This document shows, in pieces, positions 17,293 through 25,844 of a stretch of DNA of 64,000 bases. The position numbers were made by a program, and so were the translations under genes. The notes under the pieces were generated by a model. That model searched no databases. It had not been told where the DNA came from and was given only the letters and a program-made list of their open reading frames with translations. Within the stretch, counting starts at the first letter, position 1. Each line of letters begins with the position of its first letter. The DNA is from Synechococcus sp. KORDI-52 (GTDB taxonomy: Bacteria > Cyanobacteriota > Cyanobacteriia > PCC-6307 > Cyanobiaceae), in NCBI RefSeq assembly GCF_000737595.1, contig NZ_CP006271.1:744001-808000 (forward strand), given 5' to 3'.

Positions 17293-18209
17293 AGTCTGGC
17301 TGGCGCGAGGCCGCGTTCAACGACGGCTGGACCTACCGCGACCGGGTGCCGCTGGCCGATGCCGGCCTGCTGGTGAGTGCATGGCTGGCACATCGCTACC
17401 GCCACTCCGATGCGGCGGTGTGGCGGCAGCGGATTGCGGCTGGCGAGCTGGATTGGAATGGTGAGCTTCTCAGCAGCGATCGAGCCTTGCAGGGTGGGGA
17501 CACCCTCTGCTGGCGGCGTCCCTCCTGGGTGGAGGAGGCGATCCCCGATCAGTGGCAGACCATCCACGACGACGGTGATCTGTTGGTGATCAACAAGCCC
17601 TCGGGCTTGCCGGTGATGCCCGGAGGTGGTTTTCTGCGCCACACGCTCACGGCCTTGCTCGAACCAACCGGAGCCCGGCCTGTGCACCGCCTGGGGCGCT
17701 TCACCTCCGGTTTGCAGGTGTGTGCCCGCACAGCGCACACCCGCGCCCTCTGGTCGAAGCAGTTCCGTCCGGAGGGTGGTTGCCGCAAGGTGTATCAGGC
17801 CTGGAGCCAGCGGGTGCCTGGCTTGGAGCTTGGGCAGTGCTTGAGGGTGTGCAGTGATGTGGTGGAACGGCCGCATCCGTTGTTGGGTTGGATCTGGGGG
17901 CCGGAACCGCTCGACAATGGGCCGATCCGTAAGCGGCTCTCCGCCCATTCTGTGCTGGAGTTGCTGGAGCGAACGGCAGCGGGCGATCGCCTGCAGGTGA
18001 CGATCACCACAGGGCGGCCCCATCAGATCCGCATTCATCTGGCGCAGCTCGGCAGTCCGCTGCTGGGGGATCCGCTGTATCTCCGCAATCGTGAGATTTC
18101 AGCAAGCGCAACCCCCGGGGATGGTGGCTACCGGCTGCATGCCTGGAGGCTGGATGGCGGAGAGTTTTCTCTGCAGTCTTCTTTTTCCATCGATTGGGGG
18201 ATTCTCTAG
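17289..18209 (+). CDS. RluA-family pseudouridine synthase with altered active site
   Basis: This is a 306-residue protein with an S4-like N-terminal part (about 25-80) and an RluA-type catalytic domain. Landmarks are DLLVINKPSGLPVMPGG, the active-site segment RPVHRLGRFTSGLQV, and the C-terminal TGRPHQIRIHLA...GDPLY. In RluA enzymes the active-site motif is HRLDxxTSG, whose Asp is the nucleophile; here that position is Gly. A related plastid and cyanobacterial clade appears to share HRLG, so the protein may still be functional in some form. It starts at TTG 17289, overlapping the response regulator stop by 4 bp; no earlier start fits. Confidence 0.85.
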   Translation: MKSGWREAAFNDGWTYRDRVPLADAGLLVSAWLAHRYRHSDAAVWRQRIAAGELDWNGELLSSDRALQGGDTLCWRRPSWVEEAIPDQWQTIHDDGDLLVINKPSGLPVMPGGGFLRHTLTALLEPTGARPVHRLGRFTSGLQVCARTAHTRALWSKQFRPEGGCRKVYQAWSQRVPGLELGQCLRVCSDVVERPHPLLGWIWGPEPLDNGPIRKRLSAHSVLELLERTAAGDRLQVTITTGRPHQIRIHLAQLGSPLLGDPLYLRNREISASATPGDGGYRLHAWRLDGGEFSLQSSFSIDWGIL

Positions 18210-18332
18210 GTCCGCTCAATCCCTCGCCTGAGGGAAGTTTAATTGCAACTAATATGCGACTCGATTCATATTTGGTCGTATTTATTTAAGTTTATATGGC
18301 CTCTTTTAGTGGCTTTTAAGAAAGAATGATGC
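18210..18332 (+). promoter_or_regulatory. AT-rich upstream region of the chitinase gene
   Basis: This 123-bp gap is strikingly AT-rich beside its GC-rich surroundings. It contains a small hairpin (CCCTC 18221-18225 / GAGGG 18230-18234) followed by AAGTTT, a possible weak terminator for the pseudouridine synthase gene. Further on are TTGGTC and TTTATAT-like elements that could serve as a promoter. An AAGAAAGA precedes the TTG start at 18333. The exact promoter boxes cannot be fixed by eye. Confidence 0.4.
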
Positions 18333-21300
18333 TTGAATTTTGATGATTTAAACGAGTTAGGAATTGTTGTTTTGGCGCTGCAAGGATCTGTTTCAGGCAG
18401 TCTTTATTGGGGAGGTATGTCAGGTCAGTTGACCCTTGTCAACTCCGGTGACACCCCTCTGACGGATTGGTCCTATACCTTTCGTACTACGCAAAAAGAT
18501 GTTCAGGTTTGGTCGTCCAGCTATGACGTTGTTGATCTGGGGGATGGCACTTACGAGGTGACCGTTCGCCCCCCCGAGTGGGGTGCGTCTATTCCTGCCG
18601 GTGACTCCCTCAGCCTGAGTTTCAACGCCGTCAGCGTGGATCTGCCCACCAGCGGACCATTGACGGACGAGATGTTCTTTGCTGATGCATCTGTTGACGT
18701 CTCAGTGCCTGAAACTGAGCCGGACACGTCTCCCGACTCTCAGCCCGAACCGGACTCTGCTCACGAGCTCGAGCCCGAATCTGAACCAGCACCTGAGTCC
18801 CTGCAAGAGGTTGAAGCTCCAACCAGCGATGCACCAGCGCGCGTCTTCAAGGTGGATGTCTATTCAGGGGAGGTCAGCGACTTCCGCCCCGGCATCGACC
18901 GTCTCGACTTTGGCGGTCAGTCTGTTCACAACTTGATCCTCGGCAAAACGGAAGAGGGCTACGTCACGTTTCTCAGCCCCTGGAATGACACCCAGAAGAT
19001 GACTCTCGTGGGAGTGACCTACGACCAGCTGGCCCTTGATGATTACGGCGTTGTCGGTAACGAGCACCTGCGTCAGGACCTGGGTGGCGTTGTGTCTTGG
19101 GAGTTGGGTATTGGCCAGAAGGATCCCAACACCACTTACATCCGTTCGCACGAGTACGGCAAGGTCGAGACCATCACCGACTTTGATCCGACCACCGACA
19201 AGATCAGCTTTCTCTATTACGGCACCCGCGAGCGTCTTTCGGTGACGCAGGACGGTGCCGATTTGGTGATTTCAACCGAACCCACCGGGCAGACCTTCAT
19301 CTTCCAGAACACCAACCTGGCTGACATTCCTGGGGCCAGCCTGGAATTCCACTTCGACCAGATCGTCGAAGACAACCTCGAGATCCCCTTTGGTCGCTCG
19401 GTGGACTCGTTGACCCTCAAGGACCGCACGTCTTTGCTGACCCCTGCAGCGCCTGACGGTGAGCTGACGGATGGTTTCCAGACCCAGTCGGGCGATGCGG
19501 CGGTGAATGAGCAGCCTCCCCACGACAGCCATTCCATGGGTGACGACGGCTCCATGGACATGGATCCAGAGATGGAGATGGATGGCGAGATGGGCATGGA
19601 TTCCGGCATGGACATGCCCAGCGATTCCGAGCCATTAAGTCCTGAGCCTTTGGTTGAGACTGAACCCAGTGCTTCCGGCTTGGTGGTGTCCGCCACGATC
19701 ACTGGTGGTTGGTCGGGGACCTTCGCTGGCAATGTCACGGTGACGAACACCACCGGTGCTTCGGTCGGAACCGACTGGACGGTGAGCTTTGTCTCTGATG
19801 CACCCTTGAAGACCGTCAGTAATTTCGAGTTCACCAACACGCTCCGTGACGATGGCCGTTATGTCGTCACCTTGAGTCCCAAGTCTTGGTCAGCTCCTTT
19901 GGCCGCCGGTTCGGCCCAGAGCTCCTACTACCAGGGTTCCGGAGACTTCGTTGATCCGAATCAGGTGTTCGACCTCGGCTTCACGAGCGCCGAGGTGCCT
20001 CAGCAGCAGGCTGAGTTGGAGACTGATCCGTCTGTGATGGAGCAGCAGCCCGAAGCTCCCCAACAACCCGACTCCAGCGATGGTGTCGAGCCCTTTGATG
20101 GCGATACAACGGCCATTGAGGGCGCCACCCCGACCGAAGACACACCTGTAACGGAGAGCGGCACCGTCATCATCGACTACGAACGCCCCAATGGCACGAC
20201 TGACAAGCGGGTGGTGACCTACTTCGAGGAGTGGGGCATCTACAGCCGTGACGTGAATCTGTCGGACGTCGACGGCCAGTCGATGACCCACATGAACTAC
20301 AGCTTCTTTGATGTGAGGGCGGATGGGTCGATCACTCTGTTCGACGAATTCGCGGCCCTCCAGAAACGATTTCCTGAGGCCGATCAGGTCAGCCGCACCT
20401 TCAGCTCCAGTGAGTACGCCGCCATGGCACCGGAGCTGCTCGACATCTATGAAAATTCAGGGCGCTACACCACCAGCCAGAACGGTGATGCCATCACCGT
20501 GACGTCGGTTCCGGTGGGTTGGAACGGCGTTGGTACCAACGATGCCGGCAACTTTGAGCAGTTGCGTCGTTTCAAGGAACTCAATCCGGAGGTCAACCTC
20601 GGCTTTGCCCTAGGCGGTTGGACGCTGTCGGATGAGTTCAGCACCGCCTACGCCACCCAGGAGGGTCGCGACAAGTTCGTCAGCGAGACCGTGCGCATTT
20701 TCGAGACCTACGACTTCTTCACCGTGGTCGATTTCGACTGGGAATACCCGGGCGGCGGTGGCAAGGCGGGCAATGCAGTCTCCGCCAGCGATGGGGCGAA
20801 CTTTGAGTTGGTGTTGCGCGACCTGCGCACGGCTCTCGATGATCTCTCGGCCCGCACCGGGCGTGACTTTGAGGTGTCGGTAGCCACGGCGGGTGGCCAA
20901 GAGAAGCTGGCCAACCTCAATCTCCAAGGGATCGATCCTTACGTCGATTTCTACAACGTGATGACCTACGACTTCCACGGTGGATGGGAGAACGTCACTG
21001 GGCATCAGGCGGCCATGACCGGTGATGCCAACAACTACGACGTCACGGGAGCGGTCGACGTGTTCGAGAACGCGGGGATCGAGCTCAGCAAGGTTGTGAT
21101 GGGTGCCCCTGCCTACACCCGCGCCTGGGGGAACGTTGCTGATGGCGGAACCTTCGGCTACCAACAGCCCGGCTCCGGGCCTGATTCCACAGGGTCCTTT
21201 GAGGCGGGCATCTACGACTACAAAGATGTCCTCAACGACGTCATTACGGGGACGCGCAACCTCTACTGGGACGACGACAACAAGGCGGCGTTCCTCTACG

Positions 21301-21563
21301 ACGGAGACGAGTGGAGCTCCATGGAAACCACCGCCACCATTGCTGGCAAAGCGGCCTACGTGGAGGAGAAGGGGTTGGGCGGAATGATGTTCTGGGCCCT
21401 CAGCAACGATACTGAAGGCGAGGCCAGCCTGGTGGAGGCTGCCGATGACCTGCTGCGCAAGGGGGCGAGCTATGCCGAGGTGATCGAACGCGCCCCTGAG
21501 TTCGATGCGATTATTGGCGGCAATGGCGATTTCAGCCTGACGGATTTCACCGGCCTGGTTTGA
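18333..21563 (+). CDS. Large multidomain GH18 chitinase with two CBM2-like modules
   Basis: The 1076-residue protein reads, in order: CBM2-like module 1 (about 10-105), an acidic Pro/Glu/Ser linker (120-167), a beta-rich module (168-360, with TDFDPTTDKISFLYYGTRE), a linker holding a Met/Asp-rich stretch (402-430), CBM2-like module 2 (447-555), another acidic linker (555-610), then a GH18 barrel (625-1045). The GH18 signature is VVDFDWEYPGG: Asp800, Asp802 and catalytic Glu804 are present, but the first Asp of DxxDxDxE is Thr797. Other GH18 landmarks are NLGFALGGWT, FYNVMTYDFHG and GMMFWALSND. It should cut chitin outside the cell. There is no N-terminal signal peptide, and the acidic C-terminus (DFSLTDFTGLV) suggests type I secretion. 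The start is TTG 18333; the frame is closed upstream by a TGA. Confidence 0.93.
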   Translation: MNFDDLNELGIVVLALQGSVSGSLYWGGMSGQLTLVNSGDTPLTDWSYTFRTTQKDVQVWSSSYDVVDLGDGTYEVTVRPPEWGASIPAGDSLSLSFNAVSVDLPTSGPLTDEMFFADASVDVSVPETEPDTSPDSQPEPDSAHELEPESEPAPESLQEVEAPTSDAPARVFKVDVYSGEVSDFRPGIDRLDFGGQSVHNLILGKTEEGYVTFLSPWNDTQKMTLVGVTYDQLALDDYGVVGNEHLRQDLGGVVSWELGIGQKDPNTTYIRSHEYGKVETITDFDPTTDKISFLYYGTRERLSVTQDGADLVISTEPTGQTFIFQNTNLADIPGASLEFHFDQIVEDNLEIPFGRSVDSLTLKDRTSLLTPAAPDGELTDGFQTQSGDAAVNEQPPHDSHSMGDDGSMDMDPEMEMDGEMGMDSGMDMPSDSEPLSPEPLVETEPSASGLVVSATITGGWSGTFAGNVTVTNTTGASVGTDWTVSFVSDAPLKTVSNFEFTNTLRDDGRYVVTLSPKSWSAPLAAGSAQSSYYQGSGDFVDPNQVFDLGFTSAEVPQQQAELETDPSVMEQQPEAPQQPDSSDGVEPFDGDTTAIEGATPTEDTPVTESGTVIIDYERPNGTTDKRVVTYFEEWGIYSRDVNLSDVDGQSMTHMNYSFFDVRADGSITLFDEFAALQKRFPEADQVSRTFSSSEYAAMAPELLDIYENSGRYTTSQNGDAITVTSVPVGWNGVGTNDAGNFEQLRRFKELNPEVNLGFALGGWTLSDEFSTAYATQEGRDKFVSETVRIFETYDFFTVVDFDWEYPGGGGKAGNAVSASDGANFELVLRDLRTALDDLSARTGRDFEVSVATAGGQEKLANLNLQGIDPYVDFYNVMTYDFHGGWENVTGHQAAMTGDANNYDVTGAVDVFENAGIELSKVVMGAPAYTRAWGNVADGGTFGYQQPGSGPDSTGSFEAGIYDYKDVLNDVITGTRNLYWDDDNKAAFLYDGDEWSSMETTATIAGKAAYVEEKGLGGMMFWALSNDTEGEASLVEAADDLLRKGASYAEVIERAPEFDAIIGGNGDFSLTDFTGLV

Positions 21564-21570
21564 TCCGAAT

Positions 21571-21597
21571 CTCCCTTGAGCTGAGGGAGGGTTTTGT
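21571..21597 (+). terminator. Probable terminator after the chitinase gene
   Basis: A hairpin with stem CTCCCT (21571-21576) and AGGGAG (21584-21589) and a 7-nt loop is followed by GGTTTTGTT. It begins 8 bp after the chitinase stop codon and sits between that gene and the convergent chlM. Confidence 0.65.
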
Positions 21598-21622
21598 TCT
21601 CGAGGGGGAGGCTCAGACCTGA

Positions 21623-22336
21623 TCAGGTCTTGCGGAACTCGATCAAGCGCGAGAAGTAGAAGGGAGCTTTGTTCAGGCTGCGGCGCACCAACTTGAAGCC
21701 GCAGGCTTCCGCTGCTTTCACGATGCCGTCTTCCTTGAGCGTGTAAGCCCGGGTCGTTTTGCTGGGGCCGGGGAACAGCTGGCCGATCCCCTTCAACAGC
21801 GCCAGCAGTGGCGTGTAGGGCGCAAAACTCACGATCAGCCGTTCTTCGGTGAGGCTGCAAAGGTGCTTCACCATCTCCTCGGCCGGTTGCTGGGGGTAGT
21901 GGATGAACACGTCCAGGCAGCACACCGTGTGGAAGGAGCCGCTCAGGCTTTCCAGGTCGCTGGCGAAGAAGTTCAGCTTGGCCATGTCGAGGCCGGCCTC
22001 GCGGGCCCGGCGCTCGGCTTCCTGGGCCATGGCCTCGGAAATGTCGCTGGCGCTGATCGACCCCGCTCCCATCGCCGCCAGCGGCAGGCTCAGGCTGCCC
22101 ACTCCGCAGCCGGCGTCGCAGAAGCTCGCCTGGCTGAGTTCGCCGCTTTCCTTGATCCAAACCAGCACTTCATCCACGGTTTTCTGGTGACCGATGCGGA
22201 TGTTGCGCTGCACCTTGTTCACGTCATCGCTGTCGCTGTAGATGCGGTTCCAGCGGTCGAAACCCGTGGTTTCGAAGTAGCCCTTCACCTCCTTCTTCTC
22301 GGCCTGTTTCTGCTCTAACAGCTGATCGGGGGCCAT
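21623..22336 (-). CDS. chlM: Magnesium-protoporphyrin IX methyltransferase
   Basis: This is a 237-residue SAM-dependent methyltransferase that methylates the propionate of Mg-protoporphyrin IX, a committed step of chlorophyll synthesis. The N-terminal VKGYFETTGFDRWNRIYS is diagnostic for ChlM. The SAM site reads FCDAGCGVGSLSLPLA and the acidic strand end is SASDISEAM. The length matches cyanobacterial ChlM. It lies between the chitinase (convergent) and nagA on the same strand, 27 bp downstream of nagA. Confidence 0.96.
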   Translation of the reverse strand: MAPDQLLEQKQAEKKEVKGYFETTGFDRWNRIYSDSDDVNKVQRNIRIGHQKTVDEVLVWIKESGELSQASFCDAGCGVGSLSLPLAAMGAGSISASDISEAMAQEAERRAREAGLDMAKLNFFASDLESLSGSFHTVCCLDVFIHYPQQPAEEMVKHLCSLTEERLIVSFAPYTPLLALLKGIGQLFPGPSKTTRAYTLKEDGIVKAAEACGFKLVRRSLNKAPFYFSRLIEFRKT

Positions 22337-22363
22337 GGCGAAAGGGTTTGCGTGGGCGGGATC

Positions 22364-23551
22364 CTAAGCAGCGCAGGCCCAGTGCAGATCACCCTCCTTC
22401 TGGTGCCAGCGCAGCAGCTGCGTCAGTGGCCGTCCCATCAGGGCATCCATGCACCCCGTTGCATCGCCAATCACCCGCCGCGGCGCCACCGTGGCGCTCC
22501 AGATCGCAGCACTGGGGGCGTCACTCCAGCGGGCCAGCCGTTTCACCCCCTCCAGTTGCGGCAGGGTCACCCCCGCCAGGGTGCCGTCTTCGAGCCGGCA
22601 GGTGCCTTTCTCCACCAGCAGCAACCGCTCATCCCAGCGGTGCTCCCCATCGGCCAGGCCGTAGGGGGCTAGCGCATCGCTCACCAGCACCGTCTGCTCC
22701 AGCGCCAGCCGTTGCAACAGCACCGCCATCGTGGGGTGAACGTGCACGCCATCGGCAATCAGGCCTAGGGCAATGCCTCCGCGCCGGCAGGCCTCACCGA
22801 GAGGGCCTGGCGCCCGGTGGTGCAACCCCGGCATGGCATTGAAGGCGTGGGTGAGCATGGCCACCCCCTGATCGAAACCGGCGCTGGCCTGTTCGGCATT
22901 GGCGGCGCTGTGGCCGAGAGCCACGCTGATGCCCAGGTCCCGCAGCCGCCCGATCACCGCAGCGGCCCCCTCCAGTTCGGGAGCCAGGGTCACCAGGGCA
23001 ATCTCCGTTTCGAACCCACCAATGCGTTCGTTCAGGGCCTCCAGGCTGGGGCGGGCCAGGTGTTCACGGGGATGGGCACCGCGGCGGGTCTCTGCCAGAA
23101 ATGGACCCTCCAGATGGGCCCCCAGCAGCCGGCAACGGCCGCGCCGGTGTTGCTGCCGCGCCTGCCGCAGCACGTCCAGGGCTTGGCGCAGCGGCGCGAT
23201 GCCGCAGGTCACCAGGGTCGGGGCGATCGCTTCGACCCCATCGCGCCACAACAGCTCGAGGAGTTCCTCCAGCCGGGGCAAATCCATCTCGCTCAGTTCC
23301 GGGAAGGCCAGTCCCAACCCGCCGTTAATCTGCAGGTCAACACCCCGGGGGCTGAGCCAGTCGCCGTTCCAGTCCGCATAGGGTTGTTGAGCCTCTTGTT
23401 GCGCATCGGCGCCCATCGCGTCGATGCGGCAGATCAGCCCCTGCTCGTCGAGGTCGACGGAATAGCGCTGGTCTCCGTCCCCAGGCAGGGGACCCGGCAG
23501 TCGAACGTTGGTGATTCGGTGCATCAACGCAACACTGGCTTCGGCAGCCAT
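22364..23551 (-). CDS. nagA: N-acetylglucosamine-6-phosphate deacetylase
   Basis: This is an amidohydrolase-superfamily enzyme that removes acetate from GlcNAc-6-P, feeding chitin-derived or recycled aminosugar into central metabolism. The 395-residue protein has DLQINGGLGLAF, the metal-binding Glu in GAHLEGPFLA, the histidines in ALGHSAAN and LTHAFNAMPGLHHRAPG, LIADGVHVHP, and the catalytic Asp in LVSDALAPYG. The start may be ATG 23551 or ATG 23524 (MHRITNVRL), the latter closer to usual NagA starts. Its neighbours chlM and the chitinase put two aminosugar-use genes within 5.3 kb. It is divergent from purE across 11 bp. Confidence 0.93.
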   Translation of the reverse strand: MAAEASVALMHRITNVRLPGPLPGDGDQRYSVDLDEQGLICRIDAMGADAQQEAQQPYADWNGDWLSPRGVDLQINGGLGLAFPELSEMDLPRLEELLELLWRDGVEAIAPTLVTCGIAPLRQALDVLRQARQQHRRGRCRLLGAHLEGPFLAETRRGAHPREHLARPSLEALNERIGGFETEIALVTLAPELEGAAAVIGRLRDLGISVALGHSAANAEQASAGFDQGVAMLTHAFNAMPGLHHRAPGPLGEACRRGGIALGLIADGVHVHPTMAVLLQRLALEQTVLVSDALAPYGLADGEHRWDERLLLVEKGTCRLEDGTLAGVTLPQLEGVKRLARWSDAPSAAIWSATVAPRRVIGDATGCMDALMGRPLTQLLRWHQKEGDLHWACAA

Positions 23552-23562
23552 GGGGGGAGACG

Positions 23563-24117
23563 ATGGCAGTCTTGCCCCTCTGCGTTGTGCCGCCAGTGCT
23601 CCCCCGAGTTGCCGTTGTGATGGGAAGTGACTCCGACTTGCCCACCATGGAACCGGCTGCCCTCATCCTGCGTGAGCTGGGGGTGGAGGTGGAGGTTCGG
23701 GTGCTCTCGGCCCATCGCACCCCCCTGGAGATGGTGAGTTTCGCCCAGGCAGCCCGGGATCAGGGATTTGGAGTGATCGTCGCCGGCGCCGGCGGTGCTG
23801 CCCATCTCCCGGGCATGGTGGCCGCCCTCACCACGTTGCCCGTGATCGGTGTGCCGGTGAAAAGCCGTGCGCTTTCGGGTGTCGATTCTCTCCACTCGAT
23901 CGTGCAGATGCCCGGCGGGATTCCCGTGGCCACCGTTGCCATCGGAGGTGGCCTCAATGCAGGTTTGCTGGCGGCTCAGATTCTTTCTGTGGCGGATGCA
24001 GGTTTGGCCCAGAAACTTGAGGGTTACCGCAGCACCCTCCACGATGCTGTGGTGGCCAAGGATGCGCGTCTGGTTGAGCTGGGCAGCACGGATTACCTCT
24101 CTCAGATGGATTCATGA
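23563..24117 (+). CDS. purE: N5-carboxyaminoimidazole ribonucleotide mutase
   Basis: This is the class I PurE of purine synthesis, converting N5-CAIR to CAIR in the cytosol. The 184-residue product has [26 protein letters not shown] and [13 protein letters not shown], the three substrate-binding loops of the family. The first dozen residues precede the conserved strand PRVAVVMG, so a start at GTG 23587 is also possible. Its stop overlaps the next gene's start (ATGA at 24114-24117). Confidence 0.95.
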   Translation: MAVLPLCVVPPVLPRVAVVMGSDSDLPTMEPAALILRELGVEVEVRVLSAHRTPLEMVSFAQAARDQGFGVIVAGAGGAAHLPGMVAALTTLPVIGVPVKSRALSGVDSLHSIVQMPGGIPVATVAIGGGLNAGLLAAQILSVADAGLAQKLEGYRSTLHDAVVAKDARLVELGSTDYLSQMDS

Positions 24118-24743
24118 GTGTTCCCGTTCGTTCCACCCTGCGTTCCACGTTGCTTTGGGCGGTGGTTCCGGCGGCCGTCGTCTATGCGGTCGCCCTGGTC
24201 TGGAGCGCCTCAGAGGGGATCAGCGCCAAATTGGTGTTGAAGGATTTGGCCCAGTCCTGCAAGGCGCCTCTGGGGGAGGGCTTCCTCTCCAGCGTGGGCT
24301 ATCTGCTCTGGATGGCAGCAGCTGCCATTGCCTTGTTTGCGGCTTCCACCCGGCAGATCCAAGGTTCCGTCCTGAACCGTCAATTCGCCTTCTGTGGGGG
24401 TGGTTTCTCGCTCTGGCTCTGTCTCGATGACATGTTTCTGGTGCATGACCGTTACCTCGGTGAGGCGTTCCTCTACATCACCTATGCCTTCTTCACCGGG
24501 TTGCTGTTGTTCCGGTTCCGTGGGCCCCTCCAGCGCTTCGGCGGTGACACCTTTCTGGCTTCCGTTGTGCTGTTGGGCTTGTCGGTTCTGACCGATGCTC
24601 TTCAGGGCCTTTGGCCGAACTCCTACGAGACGGTGCAGATTTTTGAAGAGGGATTCAAGTTCCTCGGGATTGCCGCCTGGCTCAGTTTTTGGTGCCATTA
24701 CGTCAGTTCCTCCTCCAAATCGTCTCCCCTTGAGCAGCACTGA
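24114..24743 (+). CDS. Membrane protein of unknown function with acidic/His motif
   Basis: This is a 209-residue protein with about six hydrophobic helices. In the middle it carries LDDMFLVHDRYLGE, and near the C-terminus a second charged intramembrane cluster, VQIFEEGFKFLGI. Acidic and His residues inside membrane helices suggest a metal-binding integral membrane enzyme, but I cannot name a family. It is translationally coupled to purE by a 4-bp overlap. A transporter gene follows 21 bp after its stop on the same strand. Confidence 0.72.
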   Translation: MSVPVRSTLRSTLLWAVVPAAVVYAVALVWSASEGISAKLVLKDLAQSCKAPLGEGFLSSVGYLLWMAAAAIALFAASTRQIQGSVLNRQFAFCGGGFSLWLCLDDMFLVHDRYLGEAFLYITYAFFTGLLLFRFRGPLQRFGGDTFLASVVLLGLSVLTDALQGLWPNSYETVQIFEEGFKFLGIAAWLSFWCHYVSSSSKSSPLEQH

Positions 24744-24764
24744 TCGATCTGCGTTTTCGCCTCG

Positions 24765-25844
24765 ATGACGCCCTGGCCGGCCTGGTTGCGACTCGGTCTA
24801 CTGCTCCCCGTGCTGGGTTTGAACGCCTTTGTGCTGAAAGGTCTGTTGGTGCAGTTCGCGCCCTTCCCTGGGTTGTTCCTGACCGCAGCTCTGCTTGCGT
24901 TCCTTTTGGACCTGCCCTGCCGCTGGCTCACCCGGCGAGGCCTGCCCCGTGCCTGGGCCATGGTCAGCGTGGTCCTGGTGACCTTGGGGCTTTTGATCTG
25001 GGCAGCCGTGGGCTTGGTGCCGTTGTTGATTGAACAGCTCAGCCAATTGATCAGTGCTTCGCCCACCTTGTTGACGGCTGCCGAACAGTGGATCGACCGC
25101 GGGCAGCTTTGGGCGCTGGACCATGGTTTGCCCGCTGATTTCGCTGATCTCAGCAGCGATTTGGTGTCCCAGTTCAGCCGTCTGGCGACGCAGCTGAGTC
25201 AGCGCTTGTTGGGGCTGTTGGGGGCAACGGTGGGCACCACGATCAATGTGGTGATCGTGTTGGTGCTGGCGGTCTTCCTGTTGCTGGGGGCGGATCCGAT
25301 TGTTGAAGGCCTGGCCCGTTGGTTGCCAGACCGCTGGCGGGCGTTGGTGCAGACCACAATCGAGCGCACGTTTCGTGGCTACTTCGCTGGTCAGGTGGTG
25401 CTGGCGCTGATCCTCAGCGGAGGTCAGCTGTTGGTGTTCACCGCCTTGAACATTCCCTATGGCGTGTTGTTTGCGGTGCTGATCGGCTTCACCACCCTGG
25501 TGCCCTACGCCAGTGCCCTGTCGATTGTCTCGGTCAGTGCGGTCCTGGCGGTACAGGATCCCCGCACAGGCCTTGAACTGCTTGCCGCGGCGATCGTCGT
25601 CGGTCAGATCGTGGATCAGGTGATCCAACCGCGTTTGATGGGAAGCATTGTGGGTTTGCAACCGGCCTGGTTGCTGATCGCGTTGCCGATCGGAGCTCGG
25701 GTGGGTGCTCTCTATGGAGTGGGGGATCTGCTGGGCCTGCTGTTGGCGGTGCCTGTGGCCAGTTGCATCAAGACCCTGGCTGATGCCGCCAGGGCCGGTG
25801 ATCTCAGGCCGCCGGAATCACCCCCCGCTCCTGGAGCGCTTTGA
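24765..25844 (+). CDS. AI-2E family transporter (PerM/TqsA-like)
   Basis: This is a 359-residue integral membrane protein of the AI-2E/YdiK superfamily. It has two N-terminal helices, a soluble segment of about 80 residues ([12 protein letters not shown]...), then a cluster of helices with the family's [12 protein letters not shown] and [17 protein letters not shown]. Members export small molecules or act as ion antiporters, so the substrate cannot be told from sequence. The last 41 bp overlap the convergent cysC. Confidence 0.88.
   Translation: MTPWPAWLRLGLLLPVLGLNAFVLKGLLVQFAPFPGLFLTAALLAFLLDLPCRWLTRRGLPRAWAMVSVVLVTLGLLIWAAVGLVPLLIEQLSQLISASPTLLTAAEQWIDRGQLWALDHGLPADFADLSSDLVSQFSRLATQLSQRLLGLLGATVGTTINVVIVLVLAVFLLLGADPIVEGLARWLPDRWRALVQTTIERTFRGYFAGQVVLALILSGGQLLVFTALNIPYGVLFAVLIGFTTLVPYASALSIVSVSAVLAVQDPRTGLELLAAAIVVGQIVDQVIQPRLMGSIVGLQPAWLLIALPIGARVGALYGVGDLLGLLLAVPVASCIKTLADAARAGDLRPPESPPAPGAL

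Noticed and set aside
20610-22160. A 516-codon minus-strand open frame
   Set aside because: It runs antisense through the chitinase barrel and out of frame through chlM; its composition is that of a shadow of GC-rich coding DNA.
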